Part shown: piece after piece, positions 8,941 to 18,759 of the stretch | Layout: each line of letters opens with the position of its first letter | How positions within the stretch are numbered: the stretch's first letter is position 1 | Source: Chryseosolibacter sp044507775 | GTDB taxonomy: Bacteria; Bacteroidota; Bacteroidia; Cytophagales; Cyclobacteriaceae | Length of the DNA stretch: 64,000 nucleotides | NCBI GenBank assembly: GCA_044507775.1 | Contig: JBIQIY010000006.1 | Span: forward strand, 1-64,000 | Direction of reading: 5' to 3' | Notes under the pieces: model-generated | The model's database searches: none | The model's input: only the letters and a program-made list of their open reading frames with translations | Told to the model about the DNA's origin: nothing | Position numbers and translations under genes: made by a program

Positions 8941-10023
8941 ATGAAAAAGCTGATAAAAGGCATCTCCTCTCCCACTCGCCAGGCACTCCTTGCGCTGCTG
9001 CTGTTGGTGGTCATTTCGTCCTGTAATCCCGAGGATTCGCGCATAAAGACGGAGATCAAGATCCCGGTGTCCGTTGTGAGCATCAAACCTCAGAGTATCT
9101 CGAGCTTTATTGAGACAACGGGTACTGTCTATTCCTTCAAGGAGGGTGTGATGAAATCCGAACTCAGCGGAGTTTACAAATTGCAGCGGAACCCGGCTAC
9201 CGGAAGACCCTTCGCACTCGGCGATGCAGTCAAGGCCGGCCAGGTACTGATCCGGATTGAAGATCGGGAGTTCGAGAACAATCTGCAGATCGAGGGAAAG
9301 AAACTAAACCTGGAACTCGCTGAGAACAACTACAAGAAGCAGCAGTCCTTGTATGACAAAGGTGGCGTCACGCAAACTGAACTGAAGAATTCGTCGATTG
9401 CATATGTTAATGCGAAGTATGCCTATGAAAATTCGGAGATACAATTATCAAAGATGTCGGTGCGAGCGCCGTTTGAGGGTGTGATCGTGGAATTGCCTTA
9501 CCATACGGATGGCGTCAGGATCGAGCAGGGACAAGTCCTCTTAAAGATCATGCAATACGACAAACTGCTCATGGATGTAAAGCTTCCGGAGAAACATTTG
9601 CCCGAAGTTTCTATGAATCAGATGGTGAGGGTCGCCAACTACAACGCTGCGCAAGATACTATCTATGGCCGGATCAGTCAGATATCTCCGGTGATCAATG
9701 CCGATACCCGAACATTTCAGAGTGTTCTGCAAATAGATAATGACAAGCGCGTGTTGCGTCCGGGAATGTTTATCAAAGCCTTCATCCTTGCGGAGAAGCG
9801 CGAGGGTACGATCGTGATACCGAAAGAAACTGTCATATCGCGACAGGATGGGAAGGTAGTTTTCACCGTAGAGAATGGCATTGCCACGGAGAAGAAGATT
9901 ACCACAGGACTTGAGAGCATGGACGCGATAGAAGTGGTCAGCGGGCTGAAGGTTAACGACCGGCTGGTGGTCTCGGGGTTTGAAACGTTGAGGAACAAAT
10001 CGAAGGTCAGCGTCATCCAGTAA
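8941..10023 (+). CDS. RND efflux periplasmic adaptor (HlyD/MFP family), lipoprotein
   Basis: A 360-aa membrane-fusion protein. The signal peptide ends in a lipobox (VISSC, Cys28), so it is probably lipid-anchored and faces the periplasm. A lipoyl/barrel-sandwich half (GDAVKAGQVLIRIED near residues 95-110), a helical hairpin (about 115-165) and the second lipoyl half with VRAPFEGVIVEL are visible, then a beta-barrel with RPGMFIKAFI near 275. It lies between the TolC gene and two RND genes with 26- and 19-bp gaps and should link them. Confidence 0.93.
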   Translation: MKKLIKGISSPTRQALLALLLLVVISSCNPEDSRIKTEIKIPVSVVSIKPQSISSFIETTGTVYSFKEGVMKSELSGVYKLQRNPATGRPFALGDAVKAGQVLIRIEDREFENNLQIEGKKLNLELAENNYKKQQSLYDKGGVTQTELKNSSIAYVNAKYAYENSEIQLSKMSVRAPFEGVIVELPYHTDGVRIEQGQVLLKIMQYDKLLMDVKLPEKHLPEVSMNQMVRVANYNAAQDTIYGRISQISPVINADTRTFQSVLQIDNDKRVLRPGMFIKAFILAEKREGTIVIPKETVISRQDGKVVFTVENGIATEKKITTGLESMDAIEVVSGLKVNDRLVVSGFETLRNKSKVSVIQ

Positions 10024-10042
10024 AATCTAACCCAACTCAGCT

Positions 10043-13000
10043 GTGAAAAAGATAGTCTCACTGGCCGTATCGTATCCCGTGTCGATCTTGATGATGGTAT
10101 TGGCGGTCATATTGCTGGGCGCAATTTCATTCGGAAAACTTGGCATTGAGCTGGTTCCCGAACTGAAGAACCCCACGTTGTTTGTCGAACTGAAGGCAGG
10201 GATCAAGCCGCCGTCGGAAGTTGAAAAGCAGTTTATTGAGTCAATCGAATCAGTTGCCATCCGGCAGGGCGGTGCGGTGGAAGTCAGTTCCGTCAGTCAG
10301 ACGGGCTATGGCCGCGTGACGGTGAAGTATGACTGGAACAAGGACATGGATGAGGCGTTTCTGGATCTTCAGAAAGCATTGTCTTCTTTTTCGCTGAACA
10401 ACGAAATCGAGGAGTTTGCCATTTCGCAGTTTGATCCGAACGCGGCTCCAGTTATGATCCTGGGGATTTACAATCCCGCTTCCAATGATACCGAAGCTTT
10501 GAGGCGAATTGCGGAAAATAATTTTCGAAATGAATTCATCAAGTTGCCGGGTATCGCGGAAGTTCGCTTGTCTGGTGAACAGGAAAAGGAAGTCGTATTG
10601 GAAACAGACCCTGACCTGCTCGCTTCGTTTGGCTTGACGGTCAATGATCTTGTGACGAAAATTCAAAACTACAACCGAAGCGTTTCCGGGGGATTCATTG
10701 AAGAGCTCGGAAGGAAGTACGTGATCAAAGGTTTGGGTATCATTGAAAAGCCTGAAGACCTGGAAGAGTTGGTTGTCGGCTACGCGAGTCGCCCGGATCC
10801 TCAAGAACCCGCGTCAGTGCCAGCCCTGGCAACCGCGGCTGTTCCCGCGCCTTCGTCCGGTGACGTCCCTGTGCTCCTTCGCGAAGTAGCGACTATTAAA
10901 ATTCTCGACAAAGAGCCGACCAGTATTGTCAGGGTCAATCAGCGGAGAAGCGTGGGAATGTCGATCTACAAGGAGACGAACTACAATACTGTGAATGCCG
11001 TAGATGAGCTGATGGCATCGCTCGAGCGCTTGAAGAAGACAGTTCCTGGCTATGAGTTTGTCATCATTCAAAACCAGGGCCGGTTTATTCAGGGGGCTAT
11101 TGACGAGGTGAAGGAATCCGGCCTGTACGGAATTTTTTTCGCGGTGATCGTCTTGTTTCTTTTTCTCCGAAGAATAGGCTCAACCCTGATCATCAGCACT
11201 GTTATTCCTATTTCGATCATCGCAACGTTCAACCTGATGTACTTCAATGGGCTGACGCTGAACGTGATGACGCTCGGCGGACTGGCCTTGAGCGCCGGGA
11301 TGCTGGTAGACATCGCGATTGTGGTTGTGGAAAACATATTCCGGAAACGCGAAGAGGGATTGAGTGTTATGGATGCTGCCATTGAAGGAACGAGTGAGGT
11401 CAGTGGCGCCATTACCGCTTCGACGCTTACCTGTATCGTTGTATTCCTGCCGATCGTTTACTTACAGGGTCCTTCGGGCGAACTCTTCAAGGATCAGGCG
11501 TGGACGGTTGCATTTTCGCAATTTGCATCTCTTTTTGTGGCCATCCTGGTAATCCCGATGCTGTTTGTCCAGTTCTTTCGAAAGGACAAGGTGTTTGCGA
11601 GGGAGAAGGATGTGTTTTCCGAAGAGAAGCAGGTAAGATACAAGTGGTACCGGTCACTGCTGGAAAAAGGTTTGAATAGCAAGACCCCGCTTGTCATTGC
11701 ATCGATCGTGCTCATCGCGGGCGCGGCGCTGCTCGTTCCCATCATTGGAAGCGAGTACATGCCGCAATCGGATACGCGGGCTATTTCGGTGGACCTGACG
11801 TTAACGAACGGTACACCTCTTTCGCGAACCTCTTCTACCGTCAGTCAGATTGAAGGCCAGCTCCTGCAGCTGTTCGATGGGCAGCTCGATAAGATCTACT
11901 CGCACGTCGGTGCCTCGCAAAGCCAGTCGGGCATCACAAATGATAATGTATTCAACGAGAATAAGGCGACGCTCAAGCTGATCTTCCGCGACGATATTGA
12001 ACTCGACATCGCACCGGTCACGTCTAAGTTGTCTGCCTATTTTGAGGCGCTTCCTGGCCTGGAAGCTACTTTCTCCAATGATGAAAGCGCACTTTACTCC
12101 ATTATGGGAGACGAAGAAATGCCTTTGGTCGTTGAGGTAAGTGGTCCGGATGCTGAAAAGCTCGGCCTCCTCTCCGATTCGGTCATGCTTGTCATGGTTG
12201 CCAATGAACACATTTTTGACCCCGTGTCGAACCTTGAAAGCGGCGTCCCACAAATTCAGGTGGACATCGACAAGTACCGGGCAGGGTTGGTCAATCTGTC
12301 GATCGACGATGTGATCGTTCAAATCAAGGACCAGCTCGAAGGTAAAAGCGCGGGCGTGATTGAGCAGGGAGGCGAGATGCAAGACATCCGGATAAAGGTA
12401 CCGGAGGTCAACCTGGCCGGCTTGCAAAACATCCGGATCAGGAACGGTCAAAGGGAATTTCCGTTGAGCGAAATTGCGGATGTCCGAGTGGACTATGCGA
12501 GCAACTCGATCTACCGGAGAAACCAGACCCGGACGGTATCCATCGGCGCTCGTGTAAACCCGGACGAGCCCTATGACAAAGTCGTCAAGTCATTGGAACG
12601 TTCCCTTGCGAACTTGTCCGTGCCTCCGCAATACAAGATCCGCGTGGCCGGCCAGGAACTGCGGCGGCAGGAGTCTATTGAAAACCTGACCTTCGCGCTC
12701 ATACTTTCGATTGTTCTGGTCTACATGGTTCTCGCGGCTCAATTCGAGTCTCTTTTGCACCCCTTCACCATTCTGCTGACGATACCGCTCGCGGCCGTTG
12801 GCGCCATTCTCGCCTTCTTCATCCTTGGAATGCCTTTGAATATGATGGGATACATCGGAATCATTTTGCTCGGCGGGATTGCTGTTAACAATTCCATCAT
12901 GATCATCGACTGCATCAATCAAAACAGGGCGAATGGCATGGAACTTCGGTCAGCGATATTTGACGCGGGCGAGCGCAGACTCCGTCCTATCATGATGACA

Positions 13001-13216
13001 AGCATGACGACAATCCTGGGTATTCTTCCTTTGACCCTGGGTTTTGGAGAAAGTGCAGCGTTAAGAGCGCCAATAGCCATTGCGGTTATCGGTGGACTGG
13101 TGACGTCGACGATATTGACACTCGTCATCATTCCTTGCTATTACGAGGGTATTGAAAATATCATTGGAAGATTTGGCCGTAGGAAAGAAGTGAAAATTGA
13201 AGTTTCGCATGGGTAA
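10043..13216 (+). CDS. RND-family efflux permease (AcrB/HAE type)
   Basis: A 1057-aa inner-membrane proton-driven pump of full RND length with the usual duplicated 6-TM halves and two large periplasmic loops. The start is GTG; the reading frame begins exactly with the conserved N-terminal helix and no suitable ATG exists. TM4 carries GMLVDIAIVVVEN: the first proton-relay aspartate and the later glutamate are kept, while the second aspartate of AcrB is isoleucine. TM10 has VNNSIMIID, so the AcrB lysine is asparagine. This pattern recalls HME-type and many Bacteroidota pumps. It probably works with the second RND protein, whose start overlaps this gene by 8 bp, as a heteromeric pump. Confidence 0.93.
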   Translation: MKKIVSLAVSYPVSILMMVLAVILLGAISFGKLGIELVPELKNPTLFVELKAGIKPPSEVEKQFIESIESVAIRQGGAVEVSSVSQTGYGRVTVKYDWNKDMDEAFLDLQKALSSFSLNNEIEEFAISQFDPNAAPVMILGIYNPASNDTEALRRIAENNFRNEFIKLPGIAEVRLSGEQEKEVVLETDPDLLASFGLTVNDLVTKIQNYNRSVSGGFIEELGRKYVIKGLGIIEKPEDLEELVVGYASRPDPQEPASVPALATAAVPAPSSGDVPVLLREVATIKILDKEPTSIVRVNQRRSVGMSIYKETNYNTVNAVDELMASLERLKKTVPGYEFVIIQNQGRFIQGAIDEVKESGLYGIFFAVIVLFLFLRRIGSTLIISTVIPISIIATFNLMYFNGLTLNVMTLGGLALSAGMLVDIAIVVVENIFRKREEGLSVMDAAIEGTSEVSGAITASTLTCIVVFLPIVYLQGPSGELFKDQAWTVAFSQFASLFVAILVIPMLFVQFFRKDKVFAREKDVFSEEKQVRYKWYRSLLEKGLNSKTPLVIASIVLIAGAALLVPIIGSEYMPQSDTRAISVDLTLTNGTPLSRTSSTVSQIEGQLLQLFDGQLDKIYSHVGASQSQSGITNDNVFNENKATLKLIFRDDIELDIAPVTSKLSAYFEALPGLEATFSNDESALYSIMGDEEMPLVVEVSGPDAEKLGLLSDSVMLVMVANEHIFDPVSNLESGVPQIQVDIDKYRAGLVNLSIDDVIVQIKDQLEGKSAGVIEQGGEMQDIRIKVPEVNLAGLQNIRIRNGQREFPLSEIADVRVDYASNSIYRRNQTRTVSIGARVNPDEPYDKVVKSLERSLANLSVPPQYKIRVAGQELRRQESIENLTFALILSIVLVYMVLAAQFESLLHPFTILLTIPLAAVGAILAFFILGMPLNMMGYIGIILLGGIAVNNSIMIIDCINQNRANGMELRSAIFDAGERRLRPIMMTSMTTILGILPLTLGFGESAALRAPIAIAVIGGLVTSTILTLVIIPCYYEGIENIIGRFGRRKEVKIEVSHG

Positions 13217-16200
13217 CAGCAGCCTGCTAAAGACGATCATCAGGAGAAAAGTTCTGGTCTCGATGCTCTTCATCGGGTTCACGGTGATGGGTTACATCTC
13301 CTATACGAAACTGCCCGTCGAGCTTTTTCCAAATGTCGAGCTCCCGGTGCTGATCGTCCATGTGCGATCCGCCTCCGATGTTGACCCGAAGTATATGGAG
13401 CGCAAGGCAATCGTACCGTTGGAGAGTGCGATCAGTACCCTCGAGGGCGTGGCGGAAATCACGGCCAACGCCGATAGCCGGCAGGGAATGATATTCATTT
13501 CCTTCCAGCAAGGTGTGAATATCAAATACGCCTACCTCAAGCTTGAGCAGAAAGTCGGCGCCATCAAATCGACGCTCACACCCGAGTTTCTTGTGAACAT
13601 CATTAAGATCGACACCGAAGAATTTTCGAACAGCTTCATGGACCTGCAGGTATTGGGCAGTGGCGGTGTCGACCGGGTGCGGAACATCGCCGATCAGTAC
13701 ATTACCGACCGTCTGAACGACGTTGATGGCGTTGGCGGCGTCGAGGTGTTTGGCGGCAGGCAAAAGACCGTGGAAATCATCATGAACGATGCCGTCTGCG
13801 AAGCCAACGGGATCACGCCTAATACGATCAGTAATGTACTTTCACGCAATTCGAACAAGAGCGCATTCGCAGGCAAGGTGCAGATGAGCGGCCAGGAAGT
13901 GTATGTCAACGTGAGAGCTGAGTTGAAGGACATCAACAACATTCAAAGCCTCGTCGTTTCGGAAAAGGGACCCCTCCTTCTCCGGGATGTCGCGGACGTC
14001 TTCTTCGGGGTCAGGGAACAGACATCGCTAAGTCGCGTAAATGGCAAGGATGCTGTTTCAATCCGGGTATCCAAAGACCCTCAAGCCAACCTAATTGCAC
14101 TGTCAGATCGAACGCTAAAGGCCATTGATGATATCAACAAAGATCTGGAAGTGATGGACGTGAAGGTCGTCGTACAGAGCAATCAGGCCGAGACGATGTC
14201 GCGGAATATTGATGAGATCAAGAACCTCGCGGTGACCGGCGGACTACTGGCGATATTTGTCCTCTGGATCTTTCTTCGCCGCATCAAATTCATCCTGAGC
14301 ATCGCGCTCTCCATTCCCATCTCCGTCTTCGTGGCGTTTAATTTCTTTTATGCTTACGACATCTCGATCAATAGTCTTACGCTCATCGGAATGTCACTGG
14401 CCATTGGGATGCTGGTCGACAACAGCGTCGTGGTTATTGAAAATATCTACCGACATGTTGTAAACAAAACCGGACGCGAGGAGGCCGTCGTCCGGGGAAC
14501 ATCCGAGGTCATGCGCTCTGTCATTGCCGCCACACTCACGACGGTCATGGTCTTTCTGCCCTTTATCTTTTCAAGTAATTTTCTTGTTACCATCATCGGG
14601 ACACACATCGGCGTTTCGATCATATCAACTTTGGTTGTTTCCCTGGTGGTTGCCCTTGTGTTGATCCCCATGCTGGCGGACTCTGCCATCCGAAAGGAAG
14701 ATGAGGAAAGAGAACCCTTGATCAGGAATGCGTCGATCCGTCAACGCGCTATTCAGATTTACATCGTTCTGTTGAAATCATGTTTCAGGAGACCGATGTT
14801 TACTGTAGTGGGCGGCCTCTTGCTGTTTGTCGTTTCCCTTGCCGTTGGATTGTTTGTCAGCATGTCGAGTCCGACGGAAGTGCAAACTACCGAGATGAAC
14901 ATGTTCGTTACCCTGCCGCAGGGCAGCACCCTTGAATCGACAGACGTTAGAATCAGAAAAATCGAGGAAAAGGTGATGGCGATACCGGTAATCAAAGAGG
15001 TCATCAGCCAGGTGTCTGAAGGTGAGGCTGTGCTCACGGTCAAGCTCGTGGAGGGGTTCAATGATCTGGATACAATCGCTGTTGGAGATGTGCGCAATCA
15101 GCTTTCCGGCATTTCGAAAAATTTTGAGGACGTCAACATTTCACTGGAGAAACCGCCCGCGCAAAACCGGGGTGAAGGCTCGGGAGGAAGCTCTGCCGAA
15201 GACGACTTTCTACGAATGCTGGGAATCGGAACCGCGTCCGAACGGGTGATTATCAAGGGCCAGGACTTTGAGTTGATGCAGACAATCGCACGGGACATCA
15301 ACACGATGGTAAGCGGTTTGCAATCCGTTAAGCAAAGTTCCGTGAACCTCAGCCCGGAACGCCCGGAAGCGCATCTGGTTTTTGATCAGCGGCGCATGAG
15401 TGATAATCACATATCCCTACAGAATGTAGCGGTTGCGCTGAATGATTTTCAACCTTCTTTCGCATCGGGGTCGCGCTTTGTCAGTGGTGGTGAGGAATAT
15501 GAGATCACGATTCGCACACAGAACCGAGTGGATCAGCCGGCAAAGGAAATGCGGGATTTGCGCAATATGCCAGTGACCAGCACAACAGGCGCGTCACACA
15601 AGCTATCTGATATCGGCTCGGTTCTCTATTCGTCCGGGGAAAGCACCATCACCCGCACCAACCAGGAAAAACGCATTCAGGTTACCTACACCTTCATCGA
15701 CGAGGTGCTAAAATCAAAATCGCTTCTTGAAGCCTCCCGCCTGGAAATCGATCAGATAGTCAGCGGTGTCAACATCCCGTCCGGTATAGCAGTGGAGGTG
15801 ATTCATGACGAAGGGCTATTCGATGACTTTTACTTTTTTATTTTCGCAGCGATCGTACTCATCTTTATGATTCTCGCCGCCGTATTTGAATCGTTGTACC
15901 TGCCGATCGTGATCATGTTCGCAATTCCCCTTGCCGGGATTGGCGCGCTGCTCAGTTTGACCCTTACAGGTAATTCGATAATCAGCACGAATACCCTGAT
16001 CGGGTTTCTCATCCTGCTGGGAGTGGTTGTAAATAATGGCATTATTTTGATCGATTACTCCCGCATTCTGCGGAGGGAGGGATATTCCAGGTATCGCGCA
16101 TTGATGATGAGCGGGATCTCGCGTCTGCGGCCTATTCTCATTACTTCCATTACAACGATGATCGCAATGTTGCCGCTGGCACTCGGAGATGCGGAATATG

Positions 16201-17942
16201 TGATGAGTATCGGTCAACCGTTTGCCGTTACGGTAATGGGCGGCCTTGCTTTCGCCACTATCCTTACGCTGTTCTATATTCCGACCATGAGCGCCGGCCT
16301 CGAAAGCGTTCTCAACTGGTTCAGGAGCCTGAAGCCCGGCATCAAGGCGGCTCAGTTGATCTTGTTGATCGCCGCTGGAGCCCTTATTTCGATCGAGATA
16401 GAATCGGGGTTGCTGAAGATGGTGGCATTTATTGCCGCGGTGATTTTGGTGCCGGGCGGAACACATTTCATCATGACATCGTTGCGCCAGGCGAACGCAC
16501 AAATGGTCGCACCGGGAGAAGCGATGCATATTGAAATCCGGAACCTCACGAAAGTTTATGGAAGAGACAAACGATGGATACGGGAATGGAAAGGAAACAA
16601 GCAACTATTTGAGGAACGCGGCGAGGAACCTGTGACAACAAGCCGGATTCTCCAGGATCTCATCTGGCAAAGCGGGTTGATTGGCTTCCTGATTTATTTT
16701 ATCTACTTCCATTTGGACAAGGCGTTTTGGCAACTGGTCTTCATGATCGTATTGCATGCACTCTTGTTGTCAATCTTTGGTGACGCCAGGCAACTGCTCG
16801 TGCACAGGCAACGACTGCTAAAGGTCATGAACACGGTGCTGTATTGGGGTTTTCCCATTGCCAGCGCAGTCTACTTATACAGCGACGTGCAAGTGAAAGC
16901 GGTCGGGATAGTACTTATCCTGCTGTGGTTCACGGGACTTTTTCTGATCGGGAAAAGGAAGCGCCTCCGCGAAGACCCGGTAAATGTCGATGCGATCACA
17001 GGTCGGTTCAGAAAAATTCGCAGGCTGTACTACCAATTGTTGCTCTCCATCCCTTTCGTCAAACCCAGGAAGGCTGAATTCAAGGCACTCAAAGGGGCGA
17101 GCCTTACCATTGAACAAGGGATGTTCGGATTACTAGGTCCGAATGGCGCCGGCAAGACAACCCTGATGCGTATTCTTTGTGGTATCCTCGACCAAAGCTA
17201 TGGCAAGATATGGATCAACGGCCATGACACGACGTTGCGCAGGGAGGAACTGCAGGGACTGATTGGCTACCTTCCACAGGCGTTTGGAACTTACGAGAAC
17301 ATGACCCCTTACGAGTTCCTCGACTACCAGGCCATCCTGAGAAAGATCTCTAATAAGGATCAAAGAGAGGCAAGAGTGCAATACGTGCTAAAGGCCGTGC
17401 ACATGGACGAGCATCAGCACAAAAAGATCGGATCATTCTCGGGAGGAATGAAACAGCGAATTGGTATTGCCCAGATATTGCTCCATCTTCCCAAGATCCT
17501 GGTAGTGGACGAGCCTACAGCGGGCCTGGATCCATTGGAGCGGATTCGATTCCGCAATCTCCTGGTGGAACTCAGCCGCGAACGGATCGTCGTCTTTTCG
17601 ACCCACATCATTGAAGATATTGCGAGTAGCTGCAACAGGCTGGCCGTGCTAATCTCCGGTAATATTGAATACATCGGCAGTCCGACCACTATGGCCGAAC
17701 TCGCTAACGGAAAGGTGTGGGAATTCCATTTAACACCGGATGAATTCGAAGTAGAAAAACACAATTACCTGATCGTTCATCACATGCGGGAAGGCGACCT
17801 CATTCGGGTGAAATGCTTATCGGACGAACTTCCACGACTCGATGCCGCTCAGGTTCGGGCAAACCTGGAAGATGCATACTTATGGTTAATGAAAAGTAAA
17901 TCGCGAACTAAAGATGAAAAGCTTTCTGCTGCTGTTGTTTAA
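13209..17942 (+). CDS. RND permease fused to a split ABC ATPase domain
   Basis: A 1577-aa fusion. Residues 1 to about 1035 are a complete RND pump (TM4 GMLVDNSVVVIEN, TM10 VVNNGIILIDY). Two extra hydrophobic segments follow (about 1045-1095). At 1106-1118 is the first ABC strand, IEIRNLTKVYG. Residues about 1119-1290 are an insertion with roughly four hydrophobic segments. The ATPase then resumes with FKALKGASL at 1291, Walker A GPNGAGKTT at 1310-1318, signature FSGGM at 1410-1414, Walker B with D1434/E1435 and H-loop H1466. ATG at 13209 is preferred over an in-frame TTG at 13197. One continuous frame runs across all parts with no sign of frameshift. It overlaps the RND gene by 8 bp and the ABC-2 permease gene by 29 bp. 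Confidence 0.9.
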   Translation: MGNSSLLKTIIRRKVLVSMLFIGFTVMGYISYTKLPVELFPNVELPVLIVHVRSASDVDPKYMERKAIVPLESAISTLEGVAEITANADSRQGMIFISFQQGVNIKYAYLKLEQKVGAIKSTLTPEFLVNIIKIDTEEFSNSFMDLQVLGSGGVDRVRNIADQYITDRLNDVDGVGGVEVFGGRQKTVEIIMNDAVCEANGITPNTISNVLSRNSNKSAFAGKVQMSGQEVYVNVRAELKDINNIQSLVVSEKGPLLLRDVADVFFGVREQTSLSRVNGKDAVSIRVSKDPQANLIALSDRTLKAIDDINKDLEVMDVKVVVQSNQAETMSRNIDEIKNLAVTGGLLAIFVLWIFLRRIKFILSIALSIPISVFVAFNFFYAYDISINSLTLIGMSLAIGMLVDNSVVVIENIYRHVVNKTGREEAVVRGTSEVMRSVIAATLTTVMVFLPFIFSSNFLVTIIGTHIGVSIISTLVVSLVVALVLIPMLADSAIRKEDEEREPLIRNASIRQRAIQIYIVLLKSCFRRPMFTVVGGLLLFVVSLAVGLFVSMSSPTEVQTTEMNMFVTLPQGSTLESTDVRIRKIEEKVMAIPVIKEVISQVSEGEAVLTVKLVEGFNDLDTIAVGDVRNQLSGISKNFEDVNISLEKPPAQNRGEGSGGSSAEDDFLRMLGIGTASERVIIKGQDFELMQTIARDINTMVSGLQSVKQSSVNLSPERPEAHLVFDQRRMSDNHISLQNVAVALNDFQPSFASGSRFVSGGEEYEITIRTQNRVDQPAKEMRDLRNMPVTSTTGASHKLSDIGSVLYSSGESTITRTNQEKRIQVTYTFIDEVLKSKSLLEASRLEIDQIVSGVNIPSGIAVEVIHDEGLFDDFYFFIFAAIVLIFMILAAVFESLYLPIVIMFAIPLAGIGALLSLTLTGNSIISTNTLIGFLILLGVVVNNGIILIDYSRILRREGYSRYRALMMSGISRLRPILITSITTMIAMLPLALGDAEYVMSIGQPFAVTVMGGLAFATILTLFYIPTMSAGLESVLNWFRSLKPGIKAAQLILLIAAGALISIEIESGLLKMVAFIAAVILVPGGTHFIMTSLRQANAQMVAPGEAMHIEIRNLTKVYGRDKRWIREWKGNKQLFEERGEEPVTTSRILQDLIWQSGLIGFLIYFIYFHLDKAFWQLVFMIVLHALLLSIFGDARQLLVHRQRLLKVMNTVLYWGFPIASAVYLYSDVQVKAVGIVLILLWFTGLFLIGKRKRLREDPVNVDAITGRFRKIRRLYYQLLLSIPFVKPRKAEFKALKGASLTIEQGMFGLLGPNGAGKTTLMRILCGILDQSYGKIWINGHDTTLRREELQGLIGYLPQAFGTYENMTPYEFLDYQAILRKISNKDQREARVQYVLKAVHMDEHQHKKIGSFSGGMKQRIGIAQILLHLPKILVVDEPTAGLDPLERIRFRNLLVELSRERIVVFSTHIIEDIASSCNRLAVLISGNIEYIGSPTTMAELANGKVWEFHLTPDEFEVEKHNYLIVHHMREGDLIRVKCLSDELPRLDAAQVRANLEDAYLWLMKSKSRTKDEKLSAAVV

Positions 17943-18615
17943 ATTGATTGTCTACAACGTCAAAGTGATTTTTGGCAACAAGTTTGTCTACTTTGTGGCT
18001 GCGGCATTTTTGTTTTTCGCCTTCGTCATCATGCTGACCATCCTGGACGATCCCGATTTTGATGAAGCGCTGATATACGGGTTTCTGGTTTTTCCGGGGC
18101 TGCTGCTCATCTTCTATCCTATGGCGTACGGGATTCAGAATGATGACGACTCGAAGATGCTTGAAACAATTTTCGGCATTCCTAACTATCGGTATAAAGT
18201 GTGGCTGGTGAGATTTGTCCTCACAATCGCTATCGCGGCGGTCATCCTGGCTGTTCTGGGCACCATTGCTAATCTGACGCTTTACCGATTTAATATTCCA
18301 CCGATGATCGGGCAGGTATTGTTTCCCATCACATTCCTCTCCTCGTTAGCGTTCATGTTATCGACGCTGATCCGGAACGGTAACGGTACTGCTATTGTGC
18401 TGGTGATTATTTCGTTCGTATTCTTTGTTTTTTCCGGCCCATTGGAGTACAGCGCATATAACATTTTCCTCAATCCCTTTTCAGAGCCGCGCAACATGAG
18501 CGAGTTTATCTGGTTGACGGTTATTTACAAGAACAGGAGCTATCTCATGATCCTAAGCTTGCTTTCCCTGCTATACGGTATGTTCAATCTTCAGTTCCGG
18601 GAAAAGTTTGTTTGA
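17914..18615 (+). CDS. ABC-2-type permease subunit, small
   Basis: A 233-aa membrane protein with about six hydrophobic segments and the soluble pattern YGIQNDDDSKMLETIFGIP between segments 2 and 3, which is typical of ABC-2 permeases (amphipathic coupling helix region). Its start lies 29 bp inside the RND-ABC fusion gene, implying translational coupling, so it is the natural membrane partner of that fused ATPase domain, as the 1111-aa permease is for the ATPase at 3028. It is the last gene of the efflux locus. No substrate can be assigned. Confidence 0.82.
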   Translation: MKSFLLLLFKLIVYNVKVIFGNKFVYFVAAAFLFFAFVIMLTILDDPDFDEALIYGFLVFPGLLLIFYPMAYGIQNDDDSKMLETIFGIPNYRYKVWLVRFVLTIAIAAVILAVLGTIANLTLYRFNIPPMIGQVLFPITFLSSLAFMLSTLIRNGNGTAIVLVIISFVFFVFSGPLEYSAYNIFLNPFSEPRNMSEFIWLTVIYKNRSYLMILSLLSLLYGMFNLQFREKFV

Positions 18616-18759
18616 TAGCGCGGCCCCACCGGCGGTTTTGACTCAGAGGATTTCAATACACGGAGATCCACGGCAGGAACTTCGCCTCGTACCGGTTGAA
18701 AGAAAAAGTCATAAGCCACTGATTTGCCTTTGAGACACGAAGCCGAAAAGTCTCTGGTT

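Noticed and set aside
13197..13208. TTG start for the RND-ABC fusion protein
   Set aside because: An in-frame ATG four codons later gives a normal RND N-terminus and a shorter overlap with the upstream gene.
16300..17100. Frameshift or assembly join creating the RND-ABC fusion artificially
   Set aside because: The frame is open with uniform codon use through linker, split ATPase strand and insert, and the downstream permease overlaps the end as expected; a sequencing check is still the decisive test.
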